A stretch of 23,714 bases of DNA from Negativicutes bacterium (lineage in GTDB: Bacteria > Bacillota_C > Negativicutes > Sporomusales_B > JARLHX01), in assembly GCA_031292035.1 (NCBI GenBank), contig JARLHX010000195.1, forward strand, positions 1 through 23,714, given 5' to 3'. Every line of letters begins with the position of its first letter. The stretch's first letter is position 1. Both the position numbers and the translations under genes were made by a program. Positions 7,312 to 13,932 of the stretch are shown in pieces. The notes beneath the pieces are model-generated. The model saw only the letters and a list, made by a program, of their open reading frames with translations, was not told the DNA's origin and did no database searches.

Positions 7312-7338
7312 ATATCGTGAAACATTTGAAATTCATTA
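7312..7338 (-). promoter_or_regulatory. Sigma-28-type promoter of flagellin
   Basis: The minus strand reads TAAT, 15 nt, CACGATAT. Against the Firmicutes SigD consensus TAAA-N15-GCCGATAT this is 3/4 and 6/8 with exact spacing. It predicts an mRNA leader of about 85-90 nt, which contains the CsrA-type hairpin. FlgM, encoded upstream, would inhibit its use until hook completion. Confidence 0.75.
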
Positions 7339-7351
7339 AGTGTTTTTTAGC

Positions 7352-7390
7352 AAAAAAAGCGCTTTTTTTGTTAAAAATGCGCTTTTTTTT
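7352..7390 (-). terminator. Terminator after csrA
   Basis: A-run plus GCGC, an A/T-rich loop, then GCGC plus a 7-T run follow the csrA stop on the minus strand (arms near 7381-7390 and 7355-7364). An alternative zero-loop palindrome AAAAAAAGCGCTTTTTTT is included. It separates the flgM-csrA operon from the independently transcribed flagellin gene. Confidence 0.7.
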
Positions 7391-7394
7391 CAAG

Positions 7395-7646
7395 CTATTC
7401 TTTTTCCTCATCCTTCAACTGTTTCATCTGAGTTAAGAAGCTGTCCAGATTTGCTTGCTGTACCGCTTCTGCGGCATTTTTATTCGAGTCTTTCACCGCG
7501 TCGTAAAGCTCCTGGCGCAAAATTTGAACATCTTTGGGAGCACTGATACCCAAGCGGACCTGATCGCCCTGGACATCCGCCACAGTGATAATGATATTGT
7601 CACCGATCCGAAGAGATTGGTTTTTCTTTCGCGCCAGAATCAGCAT
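7395..7646 (-). CDS. csrA: Translational regulator CsrA
   Basis: An 83-residue protein starting MLILARKKNQSLRIGDNIIITV, the CsrA/RsmA signature. The core VQGDQVRLGISAPKDVQILRQELYDAV contains the RNA-contacting GISAP-V-R segment; the C-terminal 25 residues are a helical, charged extension. CsrA dimers bind GGA motifs in mRNA leaders; in B. subtilis the target is hag. The start lies 1 nt after the fliW stop (TAA-T-ATG) with a G-run site upstream, so it is coupled to fliW. The flagellin leader downstream carries a matching hairpin. Confidence 0.97.
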   Translation of the reverse strand: MLILARKKNQSLRIGDNIIITVADVQGDQVRLGISAPKDVQILRQELYDAVKDSNKNAAEAVQQANLDSFLTQMKQLKDEEKE

Positions 7647-7647
7647 A

Positions 7648-8079
7648 TTATTTCCCCCCGGCGCTCTGGCAGATCTTATGCTTCGTGGTATAGACCTTGT
7701 CTGACGCCAAAACCTGAAATCCCTTGCCGGATTTACGGTTGATTACCAGCGGACCGAGAAGATTAACCGTGCAGTCCTTGGGATCGGAAGCCAGCGTCAC
7801 CGTAACCAGCACTTCGATTCCCTGCGCATCCCCCAGTTGAGCCGAATAAATATCCGGCAACTCAAACGAATAATCAGGCGCAACCCAAAACGGGCTGGTA
7901 ACAAGTAACTCGAAACCTTTCTCGTCTTTACTTTGCAAAATTTGAAAAAGGCTTTCCTCCGACACCTGCTTCAGAACAAATTTTTGGTACTCTTCCAGTC
8001 CGATCAGGCCTTGAGGAAAAGTGATCATTTCTCCTTCAGTCCGCTCCTGGGAACTTGTACACACAGCATCAACAACCAT
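7648..8079 (-). CDS. fliW: Flagellar assembly factor FliW (CsrA antagonist)
   Basis: A 143-residue protein with the FliW fold markers: EGEMITFPQGLIGLEEYQKFVL, then FQILQSKDEKGFELLVTSPF near residues 45-65, and a C-terminal LASDPKDCTVNLLGPLVINRKSGKGFQV. FliW binds either flagellin or CsrA. When flagellin accumulates, FliW is held and CsrA represses flagellin translation; export of flagellin frees FliW to sequester CsrA. The ATG at 8079 has GGAGG 6-7 nt upstream and is preferred over a start at 8139, which would lie inside the upstream gene. The upstream gene stops 13 nt before this start. Confidence 0.95.
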   Translation of the reverse strand: MVVDAVCTSSQERTEGEMITFPQGLIGLEEYQKFVLKQVSEESLFQILQSKDEKGFELLVTSPFWVAPDYSFELPDIYSAQLGDAQGIEVLVTVTLASDPKDCTVNLLGPLVINRKSGKGFQVLASDKVYTTKHKICQSAGGK

Positions 8080-8092
8080 ATATTTCCTCCGA

Positions 8093-8632
8093 TTATGCTC
8101 TAATATCGATATAGGGTTCGCGTTCCATGTATACATCAACCTTGCCCCAGATAAAGTCCCCTTTGACCTCGCCCGAGTCGAGTTTCACCGCAACATCGCC
8201 CGGGGTGTAGATCCCCTTTACCGAGCCGCGGGTGGCGGTGATCCTGGGCGGGGCTTCCGGCATAAGGCCGATGACCAGTTGTTTCTCTTCCGAGTGTGCG
8301 TCCCTTGCGGCCAACTGAGCCGAGTCCGGCCCCTTTGCCTTTGCCAGCTCAGTACCCTCTTCGACCCGGCGCTCGATCCCCTTGATCGCTGTCTGTTTCG
8401 CTTCGTCGCTGACAGACTTTGCGACAGCAGCAATATCTTGCAGGCCCATGGAATTGAACGACTCACGCAAATCGATAATCACTTCCGGTTTTGTTGTATG
8501 TATCTCCAGATCAGGATTGTTGATATGCAATTCAAGGTTTGGAGGCTTAATGCTCAGGTTTAGATCGGGCGGCGTAATCTTCATACCGATCTGCCCGAAC
8601 TGCTGGGTTATCTCGATTGTCGGTATGTTCAT
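8093..8632 (-). CDS. yviE: YviE-like / DUF6470 family protein
   Basis: A 179-residue protein with an N-terminal series of alternating short strands rich in proline and asparagine: ITPPDLNLSIKPPNLELHI and a similar NNPDLEIHTTKPEVIIDL segment. A helical middle rich in Ala/Glu/Lys follows (about 70-115), then a C-terminal beta segment containing ITATRGSVKGIYTPGDVAVKLDSGEVKGDF. This matches the conserved protein encoded between flgL and fliW in B. subtilis (YviE) and relatives, whose function is not established. It is 26 nt from flgL, and its end overlaps the upstream leader of fliW. There is no signal peptide or membrane segment. Confidence 0.8.
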   Translation of the reverse strand: MNIPTIEITQQFGQIGMKITPPDLNLSIKPPNLELHINNPDLEIHTTKPEVIIDLRESFNSMGLQDIAAVAKSVSDEAKQTAIKGIERRVEEGTELAKAKGPDSAQLAARDAHSEEKQLVIGLMPEAPPRITATRGSVKGIYTPGDVAVKLDSGEVKGDFIWGKVDVYMEREPYIDIRA

Positions 8633-8658
8633 ATTATCCCCGCCCTCTGATCAATCCA

Positions 8659-9642
8659 TTACTTGAGATAATCGACCAGCGACTGGGGCAGAATCTTGGC
8701 GCCCACCGACAGTGCGGCGTTATAGACGTTTGTGGCGGTCTGGAAATCGATGCTGGCTTTGGACATATTCAGGTCCTGGTTGGTGGACAGGTCGCTCTTG
8801 ATCGTAACATTATCGGCCGTCAGACGGGTACTGATTGTCTGATACACCGCCTGCCGCGCTCCTAAAGAAGTCTGGGAGACCAGCAAATGATCCTCGTCGC
8901 CGGTGCCGGTATCGTTACTCAGCAGACCCAGATCGGTGCTCAGTTGTGACACCGACGGACTGGCGGCGGTCAGATGGCCATAAATCGTTTGCAGATCTTG
9001 AAAAAGTTGCGGCGCGCCTGCGGCGTTAAGAGCTCCGAATAAGCCCACTCCGTCGACGTTGATTTTGTCCCGTACCGGATCAGGGGCGCCTGGACTCACT
9101 TTCATGGTAACCGTCCCGGCGTGAGGGTCTGCGACACCATTAACGATTTCTCCATCATATGTCCCGCTATAGGTGACTGAAATCGACCCATCGGCATTGT
9201 TCGTAGTCGCGAAAGGCTGTGCCTTGTCATTTTGGCCGGCAAAAAGATAGCGCCCACCAATCTGGGTATTGCCCAGGTTGACAAGTTCATTGATATAGCC
9301 ATTCAATTGCTGAGCCGCAGCGCCATAAGCAACAGTCGGGTCTGGCACCGCCACACTCTGGATCAATGATTGGATGTTTTGGATTACAGTTTCAGCGCTG
9401 GTTATCGCCCCATCACTGGTGCTCATCCAGGAAGCGGCGTCCGAGGCGTTTTGCGTAAACGAGCTGTTGACCGTCAGGTCGGTCTTGAAGGTCAGGCTGC
9501 GCACCGCCTTGACCGGATCGTCCGACGGCTTGTTGACCGCCTTGCCGCTCGACATCTGCTCCTGCAGATCGCTCACCTTCGCCAGCGAGTTGTTGAAATT
9601 ATACAGAAATTGATTTGTCAGGATATTGTCTGTGATCCTCAT
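8659..9642 (-). CDS. flgL: Flagellar hook-filament junction protein FlgL (HAP3)
   Basis: A 327-residue protein with flagellin-like ends. N-terminal MRITDNILTNQFLYNFNNSLAKVSDLQEQMSSGKAV and NKPSDDPVKAVRSL are the FlgL/flagellin N-domain with the conserved SSGK..N.PSDDP. The C-terminal SKASIDFQTATNVYNAALSVGAKILPQSLVDYL is the typical D0 helix. FlgL joins FlgK to the first flagellin ring. A GGYLFAGQ-like motif (GGRYLFAGQNDKAQPF near residues 135-150) is family-specific. The ATG has a GAGGGGTGA site upstream, and it lies 50 nt downstream of flgK in the same operon. Confidence 0.96.
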   Translation of the reverse strand: MRITDNILTNQFLYNFNNSLAKVSDLQEQMSSGKAVNKPSDDPVKAVRSLTFKTDLTVNSSFTQNASDAASWMSTSDGAITSAETVIQNIQSLIQSVAVPDPTVAYGAAAQQLNGYINELVNLGNTQIGGRYLFAGQNDKAQPFATTNNADGSISVTYSGTYDGEIVNGVADPHAGTVTMKVSPGAPDPVRDKINVDGVGLFGALNAAGAPQLFQDLQTIYGHLTAASPSVSQLSTDLGLLSNDTGTGDEDHLLVSQTSLGARQAVYQTISTRLTADNVTIKSDLSTNQDLNMSKASIDFQTATNVYNAALSVGAKILPQSLVDYLK

Positions 9643-9692
9643 TCTTTCTCACCCCTCAGGTTAATGCTCGCCTTGTCTCGCATAGTCGGCTG

Positions 9693-11249
9693 TTAAACAG
9701 TACCCCCTACGCTTGCAATCAGGGTATTGAGCATTGAATTCATCGTCGACAACACCGTTGCCGCGGCGCCATAGGCTTTTTGAAACGTGATCATGTTCGA
9801 CATCTCTTCGTCCGTACTGACCCCGGATACCGATTCTCGCCAGTTCGTCGTTGACGTCAGCAGCACACCCTGATTGTCATTCATGTTCGAGGCCTGCTGG
9901 GACTGGACCCCCAGAGTGCCAATCATCGTGTTGTAATAATTGCTGAGGCTCACGTTCCCCAACGCGTTGGCCGGGCTCGGCGCGGGGGAAGGATCATTGT
10001 ACAGCACATTCGCCAACGCGAGCGCGTTGGTGCCGTCGGCCGTGCCGGCAGCGCCTTTAGCACTGGCGGCGATATAATTAAGCCCCGAAGTGGTATATAG
10101 CAGTGGGTTGACCTGAAGCTGGTCCAGCCAGTCGTTGTTGGGCGGGGTGTAGGCGGCGGCGGTACTGTAGGGATTGGCAGCGGCAGGAAGAGTACCTGTG
10201 GGAAGACTGCCGAACATCAGTGCCACGGTACTGGCAGCAACAGCAGGGGGTCCAACTACGGCTGCTTTGGTCGTCGTTCCGTTGTTGTCCTGTCCGGCCT
10301 GCTGCTGATTGTTGAAATCCTGCAGCAGAAACTGGGCTACGTTGTTCAAATTATCCAGGTAGCCGGTGACCGTCTGGTCCCGCAGCTGGAAAGCGCTGGC
10401 CAGGCTCCCGCCGGTAAAGGTCAAGGTGCCCGAAAGGCCGTTGGCCTGAGTGACCGTGCTGGAGTCGAAATTATATGTATCGTTATGTTGGTCTTTAAGC
10501 ATCAAGGGATTCACCGTAGTGTTCTGAACGAGCGAGACGCCGGCGACCGACACCGATACCGCACCTGATTTGTCCTCTGAAGTCTGGACGTTGGTGATGG
10601 CCGAAAGCTGATCAAGCAACTGGTCCCGCTGATCGCGCAGGTCATTCGCCGCCGAACCGCTGGACTCCTGGGTGACGATCTGCTTGTTCAGCGCGGCTAC
10701 CTGCTGGGCGATGTTGTTGATGTTACTGACCTGGGTAGATATCTGATTGGTCAGGTCGTTGGCAATGTCCCGGAGGTGCTGGGCATCCTGCTGGATGACC
10801 TGAACCATCGAGTTGGCCGTCTCCCGAACATTGGTCCGGGCCCCAACATCATTGGCATTGGCCCCCAGCGTCTGCAAAGAGGTGTAGAAAGCGTTGATCG
10901 ACGCCTGCAGGCCGTCATCGTTGGTATCGGTAAAAATGTTTTCCACCTGGGACAGCTCGTCTGTCTGACTCTGCCAGAAATTTTTCGAGGCGTTCTGCTG
11001 ACGGTACTGGGTATCAATAAACGAGTCCCGGGCCCGGGTAATCGAGGCGACGTTCACCCCGGTTCCCAGTTGGACCGGACCGCCGCCCTGGTATATGGTC
11101 AACGACGGCATTGTCGTCAGATTTGCGGTCTGCCGGGAGTATCCCGTAGTATTGGCGTTGGAAATATTGTGCCCGGTGGTGTCCTGAGCCGCCTGCTGGG
11201 CCTCTAAGGCCAAGGTTACCGTATTGATGCCGGTAAATGTTCCTATCAT
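9693..11249 (-). CDS. flgK: Flagellar hook-associated protein FlgK (HAP1)
   Basis: A 518-residue protein with N-terminal TFTGINTVTLALEAQQAAQDTTGHNISNANTTGYSRQTA, the flagellar rod/hook family motif, followed by the FlgK-specific LGTGVNVASITRARDSFIDTQYRQQNA. The C-terminal GVSTDEEMSNMITFQKAYGAAATVLSTMNSMLNTLI is the conserved FlgK tail. FlgK forms the first ring between hook and filament. Around residues 325-375 there is an Ala/Pro/Thr-rich segment (VVGPPAVAAS, NPYSTAAAYTPPN) that looks like an expanded surface loop in the variable domain. The ATG has AGGAG about 9 nt upstream and follows the second flgN-like gene by 12 nt. Confidence 0.97.
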   Translation of the reverse strand: MIGTFTGINTVTLALEAQQAAQDTTGHNISNANTTGYSRQTANLTTMPSLTIYQGGGPVQLGTGVNVASITRARDSFIDTQYRQQNASKNFWQSQTDELSQVENIFTDTNDDGLQASINAFYTSLQTLGANANDVGARTNVRETANSMVQVIQQDAQHLRDIANDLTNQISTQVSNINNIAQQVAALNKQIVTQESSGSAANDLRDQRDQLLDQLSAITNVQTSEDKSGAVSVSVAGVSLVQNTTVNPLMLKDQHNDTYNFDSSTVTQANGLSGTLTFTGGSLASAFQLRDQTVTGYLDNLNNVAQFLLQDFNNQQQAGQDNNGTTTKAAVVGPPAVAASTVALMFGSLPTGTLPAAANPYSTAAAYTPPNNDWLDQLQVNPLLYTTSGLNYIAASAKGAAGTADGTNALALANVLYNDPSPAPSPANALGNVSLSNYYNTMIGTLGVQSQQASNMNDNQGVLLTSTTNWRESVSGVSTDEEMSNMITFQKAYGAAATVLSTMNSMLNTLIASVGGTV

Positions 11250-11261
11250 CAGTTCACACTC

Positions 11262-11753
11262 CTATATCTTTCTGTCAACGACCGCCCGGCTTGTTACAGG
11301 CGGGGGGACATCGCCGCGGGATCCGTACACAGGACCTGAAGACACCTTATAAAGCTGCTCCAGATTATAAGCGGTAAAGTTCAATAAGTGCTGAATAATC
11401 TCGCTGTTGATCCTGTTCTGGACGGCCAGCTCTTTCACCGTCCGTCCGAGCTTTCGGGCCAATTCTGTTTCCTGGCCCCGTTCCTGTTCAGGCAGAACCG
11501 CCAACTGTTCACTCAAGCTGTTCGGCCATGCCGGAAATCTGACTTGAAGCTCCAGCCGCTGCCGCTCTGTCTTTTCCAGTGCGGCTGCCATCAGCTCTTC
11601 TTCCTGCATAAGCTCCTGCAGGGCATCAAGCTTATCGGAAGCCAGGACAGCCTGTTTTCGCTTGGCCGAGTCAAGCAACTGCCCAGTTATCTCTAACAGG
11701 TCTCCCAGTATTTCCATCCATTCTGGCGCCGCGGGATTTGCCTTATTTGTCAT
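11262..11753 (-). CDS. flgN: Second FlgN-like export chaperone
   Basis: A 163-residue helical protein with long coiled coils (residues 15-70 and 100-135) and the FlgN-type helix RTVKELAVQNRINSEIIQHLLNF near residues 108-130. FlgN chaperones FlgK and FlgL for export, and this gene lies directly before flgK. Its C-terminus (SRAVVDRKI) closely matches that of the upstream neighbour (GRSFLDRKV), as does the NR.N.E..Q....F..YN..L block, so the two are probably paralogues. The start is uncertain: ATG at 11753 has GGAAGG 12 nt upstream, a long spacing. A TTG at 11798 immediately after the previous stop would add 15 residues. Coupled translation from the upstream gene could explain the weak ribosome site. 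Confidence 0.8.
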   Translation of the reverse strand: MTNKANPAAPEWMEILGDLLEITGQLLDSAKRKQAVLASDKLDALQELMQEEELMAAALEKTERQRLELQVRFPAWPNSLSEQLAVLPEQERGQETELARKLGRTVKELAVQNRINSEIIQHLLNFTAYNLEQLYKVSSGPVYGSRGDVPPPVTSRAVVDRKI

Positions 11754-11798
11754 GTTGAGAAGCTGCCTTCCTTCTTTGTTCCGCCGGGGAAAAAACAA

Positions 11799-12293
11799 CT
11801 ATACCTTCCGGTCGAGAAAGGACCGGCCCAGTGACGTAAGCGAAGACTGTCCTGTTTGGGCATAAGTCGGATTCGCCATACTGCCGGACAGCAGATTCAT
11901 ATTATAATCGATAAAAGCCAACGCTTTTTGCAGCATCTCGGCATTGACCCGATTTAGGGCTACTAGTTCCTGGACTTCCTCGGCCAGTTCGGTATTGGCC
12001 TTCTCTAGTCGCTGGGTCACGTCCTGGGGCCCAAAGGAAAGAAACTCGCTGAAGGTACTGTCCTCGGTCAGATGGTTCGCTTCAGCCAGCTTCTTGATGA
12101 TCGCTTCCCTGTTCACCTGCAGTTTGCCGATCCGGGTGATCAGCAGTTCTTCCTGCTTGGTTACCTTGTCCAATTCCGGTGCGTTGGCCACAATCAACGC
12201 TTCGCGTTTTTGTGCCCCCAGTTTGACGATTATGCCGTATAAATCACGGATTTCCTCGGAAAGGACCGCAAGCGTCTCCCACTGTTCTTTCAT
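11799..12293 (-). CDS. flgN: First FlgN-like export chaperone
   Basis: A 164-residue helical protein with the FlgN profile: helix 1 LAVLSEEIRDLYGIIVKLGAQKREALI, then KQEELLITRIGKLQVNREAII. The conserved ELVALNRVNAEMLQKALAFIDYNMNLL block is near residues 109-135, and the polar tail ends in SLGRSFLDRKV. It occupies the classical flgN position after flgM, with a GGAGGAAAT site immediately before its ATG and 11 nt from the flgM stop. It probably binds the exposed C-termini of FlgK/FlgL in the cytoplasm. A second paralogue follows immediately, so the two chaperones may have split FlgK and FlgL between them; that division is inferred. Confidence 0.85.
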   Translation of the reverse strand: MKEQWETLAVLSEEIRDLYGIIVKLGAQKREALIVANAPELDKVTKQEELLITRIGKLQVNREAIIKKLAEANHLTEDSTFSEFLSFGPQDVTQRLEKANTELAEEVQELVALNRVNAEMLQKALAFIDYNMNLLSGSMANPTYAQTGQSSLTSLGRSFLDRKV

Positions 12294-12304
12294 ATTTCCT
12301 CCAC

Positions 12305-12604
12305 CTATTTAGGCAGACCGTCGGCCATAATGCGGCCAATCATCTTTTCGGCCACGTCCTTCGCTTCAATGCTGTAGTTACCCTGGGCAACGCGGTTGGA
12401 AAGTTCTTGGACCCTGTCCTCACGCACCTCCGGCATAGCCTTGAGCGCTTGGTGAATCTGCCCGATCTCCTGAGCCTGAGTCGACAAAATCACCTCATCC
12501 ATCTTGCCTGACGGACTGGTCGCCTGTGATTTTGTGGCTTTTACCGGCTTATTCTCAGCATAGATCTTCAGGATATTTTGGATTTGACTTGTGGAAATGA
12601 TCAT
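12305..12604 (-). CDS. flgM: Anti-sigma-28 factor FlgM
   Basis: A 99-residue protein with a disordered N-terminus and the C-terminal FlgM domain: MDEVILSTQAQEIGQIHQALKAMPEVREDRVQELSNRVAQGNYSIEAKDVAEKMI. The VILS..A.E, MPEVREDRV..L and G.Y.....VAEKM motifs are diagnostic. FlgM binds FliA/SigD and is exported through the completed hook-basal body, releasing late gene expression. I chose ATG at 12604 with a GTGAGGTG site; an upstream in-frame start at 12640 would lie in the terminator tail of yvyF. An intrinsic terminator separates yvyF from flgM, so flgM probably has its own promoter in 12605-12700. Confidence 0.93.
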   Translation of the reverse strand: MIISTSQIQNILKIYAENKPVKATKSQATSPSGKMDEVILSTQAQEIGQIHQALKAMPEVREDRVQELSNRVAQGNYSIEAKDVAEKMIGRIMADGLPK

Positions 12605-12648
12605 GGCAGACACCTCACTAGCATAGAAACTCCTGCCCATTTATCGTC

Positions 12649-12676
12649 AAAAAGGGCGGGGATTATAATCCCCGCC
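12649..12676 (-). terminator. Intrinsic terminator between yvyF and flgM
   Basis: A perfect 22-nt palindrome with arms GGCGGGGAT and ATCCCCGCC around TATA (12655-12676) is followed on the minus strand by CTTTTTGACG. It should stop most yvyF transcription before flgM. The T-run also creates TTGACG, a candidate -35 element for flgM. Confidence 0.85.
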
Positions 12677-12757
12677 ACCCACTGTTTTAGGAGTTTATCG
12701 GCCACAGACGAAAGTTATGGCCGTTTTTCGGCCTCTAAGACCTACTTCCGCTGTTTA

Positions 12758-13159
12758 TTACTTCTTATCAAGTAAATCCCTGATATACATCCTGGTATCT
12801 TTCTTCGTTTCGGTCGGGGCGGCCGCAGGCTGCCAGGCCTCTGTCTTGAGCTGATCGTTAATGACCTTGGTACAATTGTCGCACAGCCGGCCGGAAAGAA
12901 TCTGGCCCCCGCAGGTCTCGCAGGGATAGGAAATCTGTGCGTTGCTGGTAATACGGCCCCGCTTTAGCATCCGCAGGATCACTTTTGGCTTAACCCCTGT
13001 GGCTTTGGCTATTTCATCCAACGAGGCCCGTGAGGCATCCCGCAGGTATTCGGCCACCTTGTCCTCAGCCAGATCTTCGTTGCGAAGACAAGCCGCGCAC
13101 ATTCCGCTGGGGTTTTCAACCATGACACCGCCGCATTCCTGACAATTCGTCAAATTCAT
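12758..13159 (-). CDS. yvyF: YvyF-like flagellar operon protein (two zinc-finger pairs)
   Basis: A 133-residue protein of the TIGR03826 / YvyF type. CQECGG..... CAAC at residues 6-24 forms a zinc ribbon. A helix-turn-helix-like stretch (SLDEIAKATGVKPKVILRMLKRGRI, about 46-70) follows, then a second ribbon CETC.....CDNC at 80-96. The C-terminus is a short charged tail. In B. subtilis yvyF lies between comFC and flgM, as here; its function is not firmly established, although the fold suggests nucleic-acid binding. The ATG at 13159 has GGGAGGG about 6 nt upstream. A start at 13180 would fall at the predicted transcription start, so 13159 is preferred. Confidence 0.88.
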   Translation of the reverse strand: MNLTNCQECGGVMVENPSGMCAACLRNEDLAEDKVAEYLRDASRASLDEIAKATGVKPKVILRMLKRGRITSNAQISYPCETCGGQILSGRLCDNCTKVINDQLKTEAWQPAAAPTETKKDTRMYIRDLLDKK

Positions 13160-13184
13160 CCGTATCCCTCCCTCTTTCATCCTG

Positions 13185-13193
13185 ATTATACCA
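13185..13193 (-). promoter_or_regulatory. Extended -10 promoter of yvyF
   Basis: The minus strand reads TGGTATAAT, a perfect extended -10 element. No good -35 lies 17 nt upstream, as is usual for extended -10 promoters. Predicted transcription starts near 13178, leaving a leader of about 20 nt before the ATG. Confidence 0.7.
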
Positions 13194-13271
13194 TAACCGA
13201 CAAATTACACCCTAGGTCTTTTGGCCTAATTGGCCGGGAAACAGACATTTTTTTCTGACGGCGGCAGGATT

Positions 13272-13302
13272 ATTTTTATTTATAGCAAAGATAGAATATA
13301 CT
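13272..13302 (+). promoter_or_regulatory. Weak candidate promoter for the HD-GYP gene
   Basis: A TATACT -10 (13297-13302) lies at the end of an A/T-rich tract. The hexamer 17 nt upstream is only T-rich. It lies back to back with the yvyF promoter in the 176-nt divergent gap. Confidence 0.3.
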
Positions 13303-13335
13303 TAACTCTGTCACGAAAGGCAGTTCGACGAGAGT

Positions 13336-13932
13336 ATGCTAACACTGACTCAGGCCGTAGACAACGCGATGAATAGCGGCGAAACCATGAAGAAGATTGT
13401 CGCCACCCTGCTGCCTCTTATTGAAATGAAGAATGCCAAGCTTTTTCTGCATTGTCAGCAGGTTGCCAACTACGCCGTAAGCATCGCCGCCAAAATGCGT
13501 CTGCCGCGAAGTGAAATCGAGCGGATCCGCGCCGCCGCATTGCTGCATGATGTCGGGCACCTTACTGTGCCTAATTCGGTACTGAGCAAGATCCCCTATC
13601 TTTCCACCCGGGAAATGAGCATTTATAAAAATCACTGCAACGCCGGCAGCTATATGCTGGAAAATATCGTCGCCTGCCAGGATATTATTCCGTATATCCG
13701 CTATCATCACGAACGTTGGGACGGCAAGGGCTATCCCAAACGCCTCAAAGGGGTGAATATTCCCCTTGGCGCTCGGATCATCGCTGTCGCCAACTATTAT
13801 GACCGTTTCATCAACCCTTGTACCCAGAACTGGGTCAAAACCCCCGCCGACGCGGTTCGAGAATTGAGCAACCATTCCGGCACCGAGTTCGATCCTGACG
13901 TGATCAGGGCTTTCGTCGAGTCGCTGGGCTAG
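13336..13932 (+). CDS. Stand-alone, divergent HD-GYP domain protein
   Basis: A 198-residue protein that is only an HD-GYP domain, with no sensor, receiver or membrane part. HD-GYP proteins typically hydrolyse cyclic di-GMP with a metal cluster. Visible residues are H39, H71-D72 (LLHDVGHL), H100, H124-H125 and the GYP loop ERWDGKGYPKRLKG (126-139). Two deviations stand out: HDIGK is HDVGH (Lys to His at 75), and the usual VAD..D motif reads AVANYYD, with Asn at 153 where a metal-ligand Asp is expected. Activity is therefore doubtful. The ribosome site before ATG 13336 is weak (GAGAG, close spacing). It is divergent from yvyF and convergent with comFC, its stop abutting the comFC stop. A c-di-GMP binding or motility-control role is inferred from context. 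Confidence 0.88.
   Translation: MLTLTQAVDNAMNSGETMKKIVATLLPLIEMKNAKLFLHCQQVANYAVSIAAKMRLPRSEIERIRAAALLHDVGHLTVPNSVLSKIPYLSTREMSIYKNHCNAGSYMLENIVACQDIIPYIRYHHERWDGKGYPKRLKGVNIPLGARIIAVANYYDRFINPCTQNWVKTPADAVRELSNHSGTEFDPDVIRAFVESLG

Noticed and set aside
7166..7411. 81-codon minus-strand frame across the flagellin leader.
   Set aside because: It runs through the csrA terminator, the promoter and the flagellin start in another frame, starts with lysine runs encoded by the A-tracts, and has no ribosome site.
8810..8830. GCCGATAA octamer inside flgL on the minus strand.
   Set aside because: It lies within a coding segment (TADNV) and has no matching -35; chance occurrence.
12718..12736. GGCCG-TTTTT-CGGCC hairpin near the yvyF stop.
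   Set aside because: The stem is short and has no following T-run on the minus strand. The stronger terminator at 12649-12676 explains yvyF termination.
13247..13259. CAGA...TCTG arms around a T-run in the yvyF/HD-GYP gap.
   Set aside because: Only four base pairs; not a credible terminator or operator.
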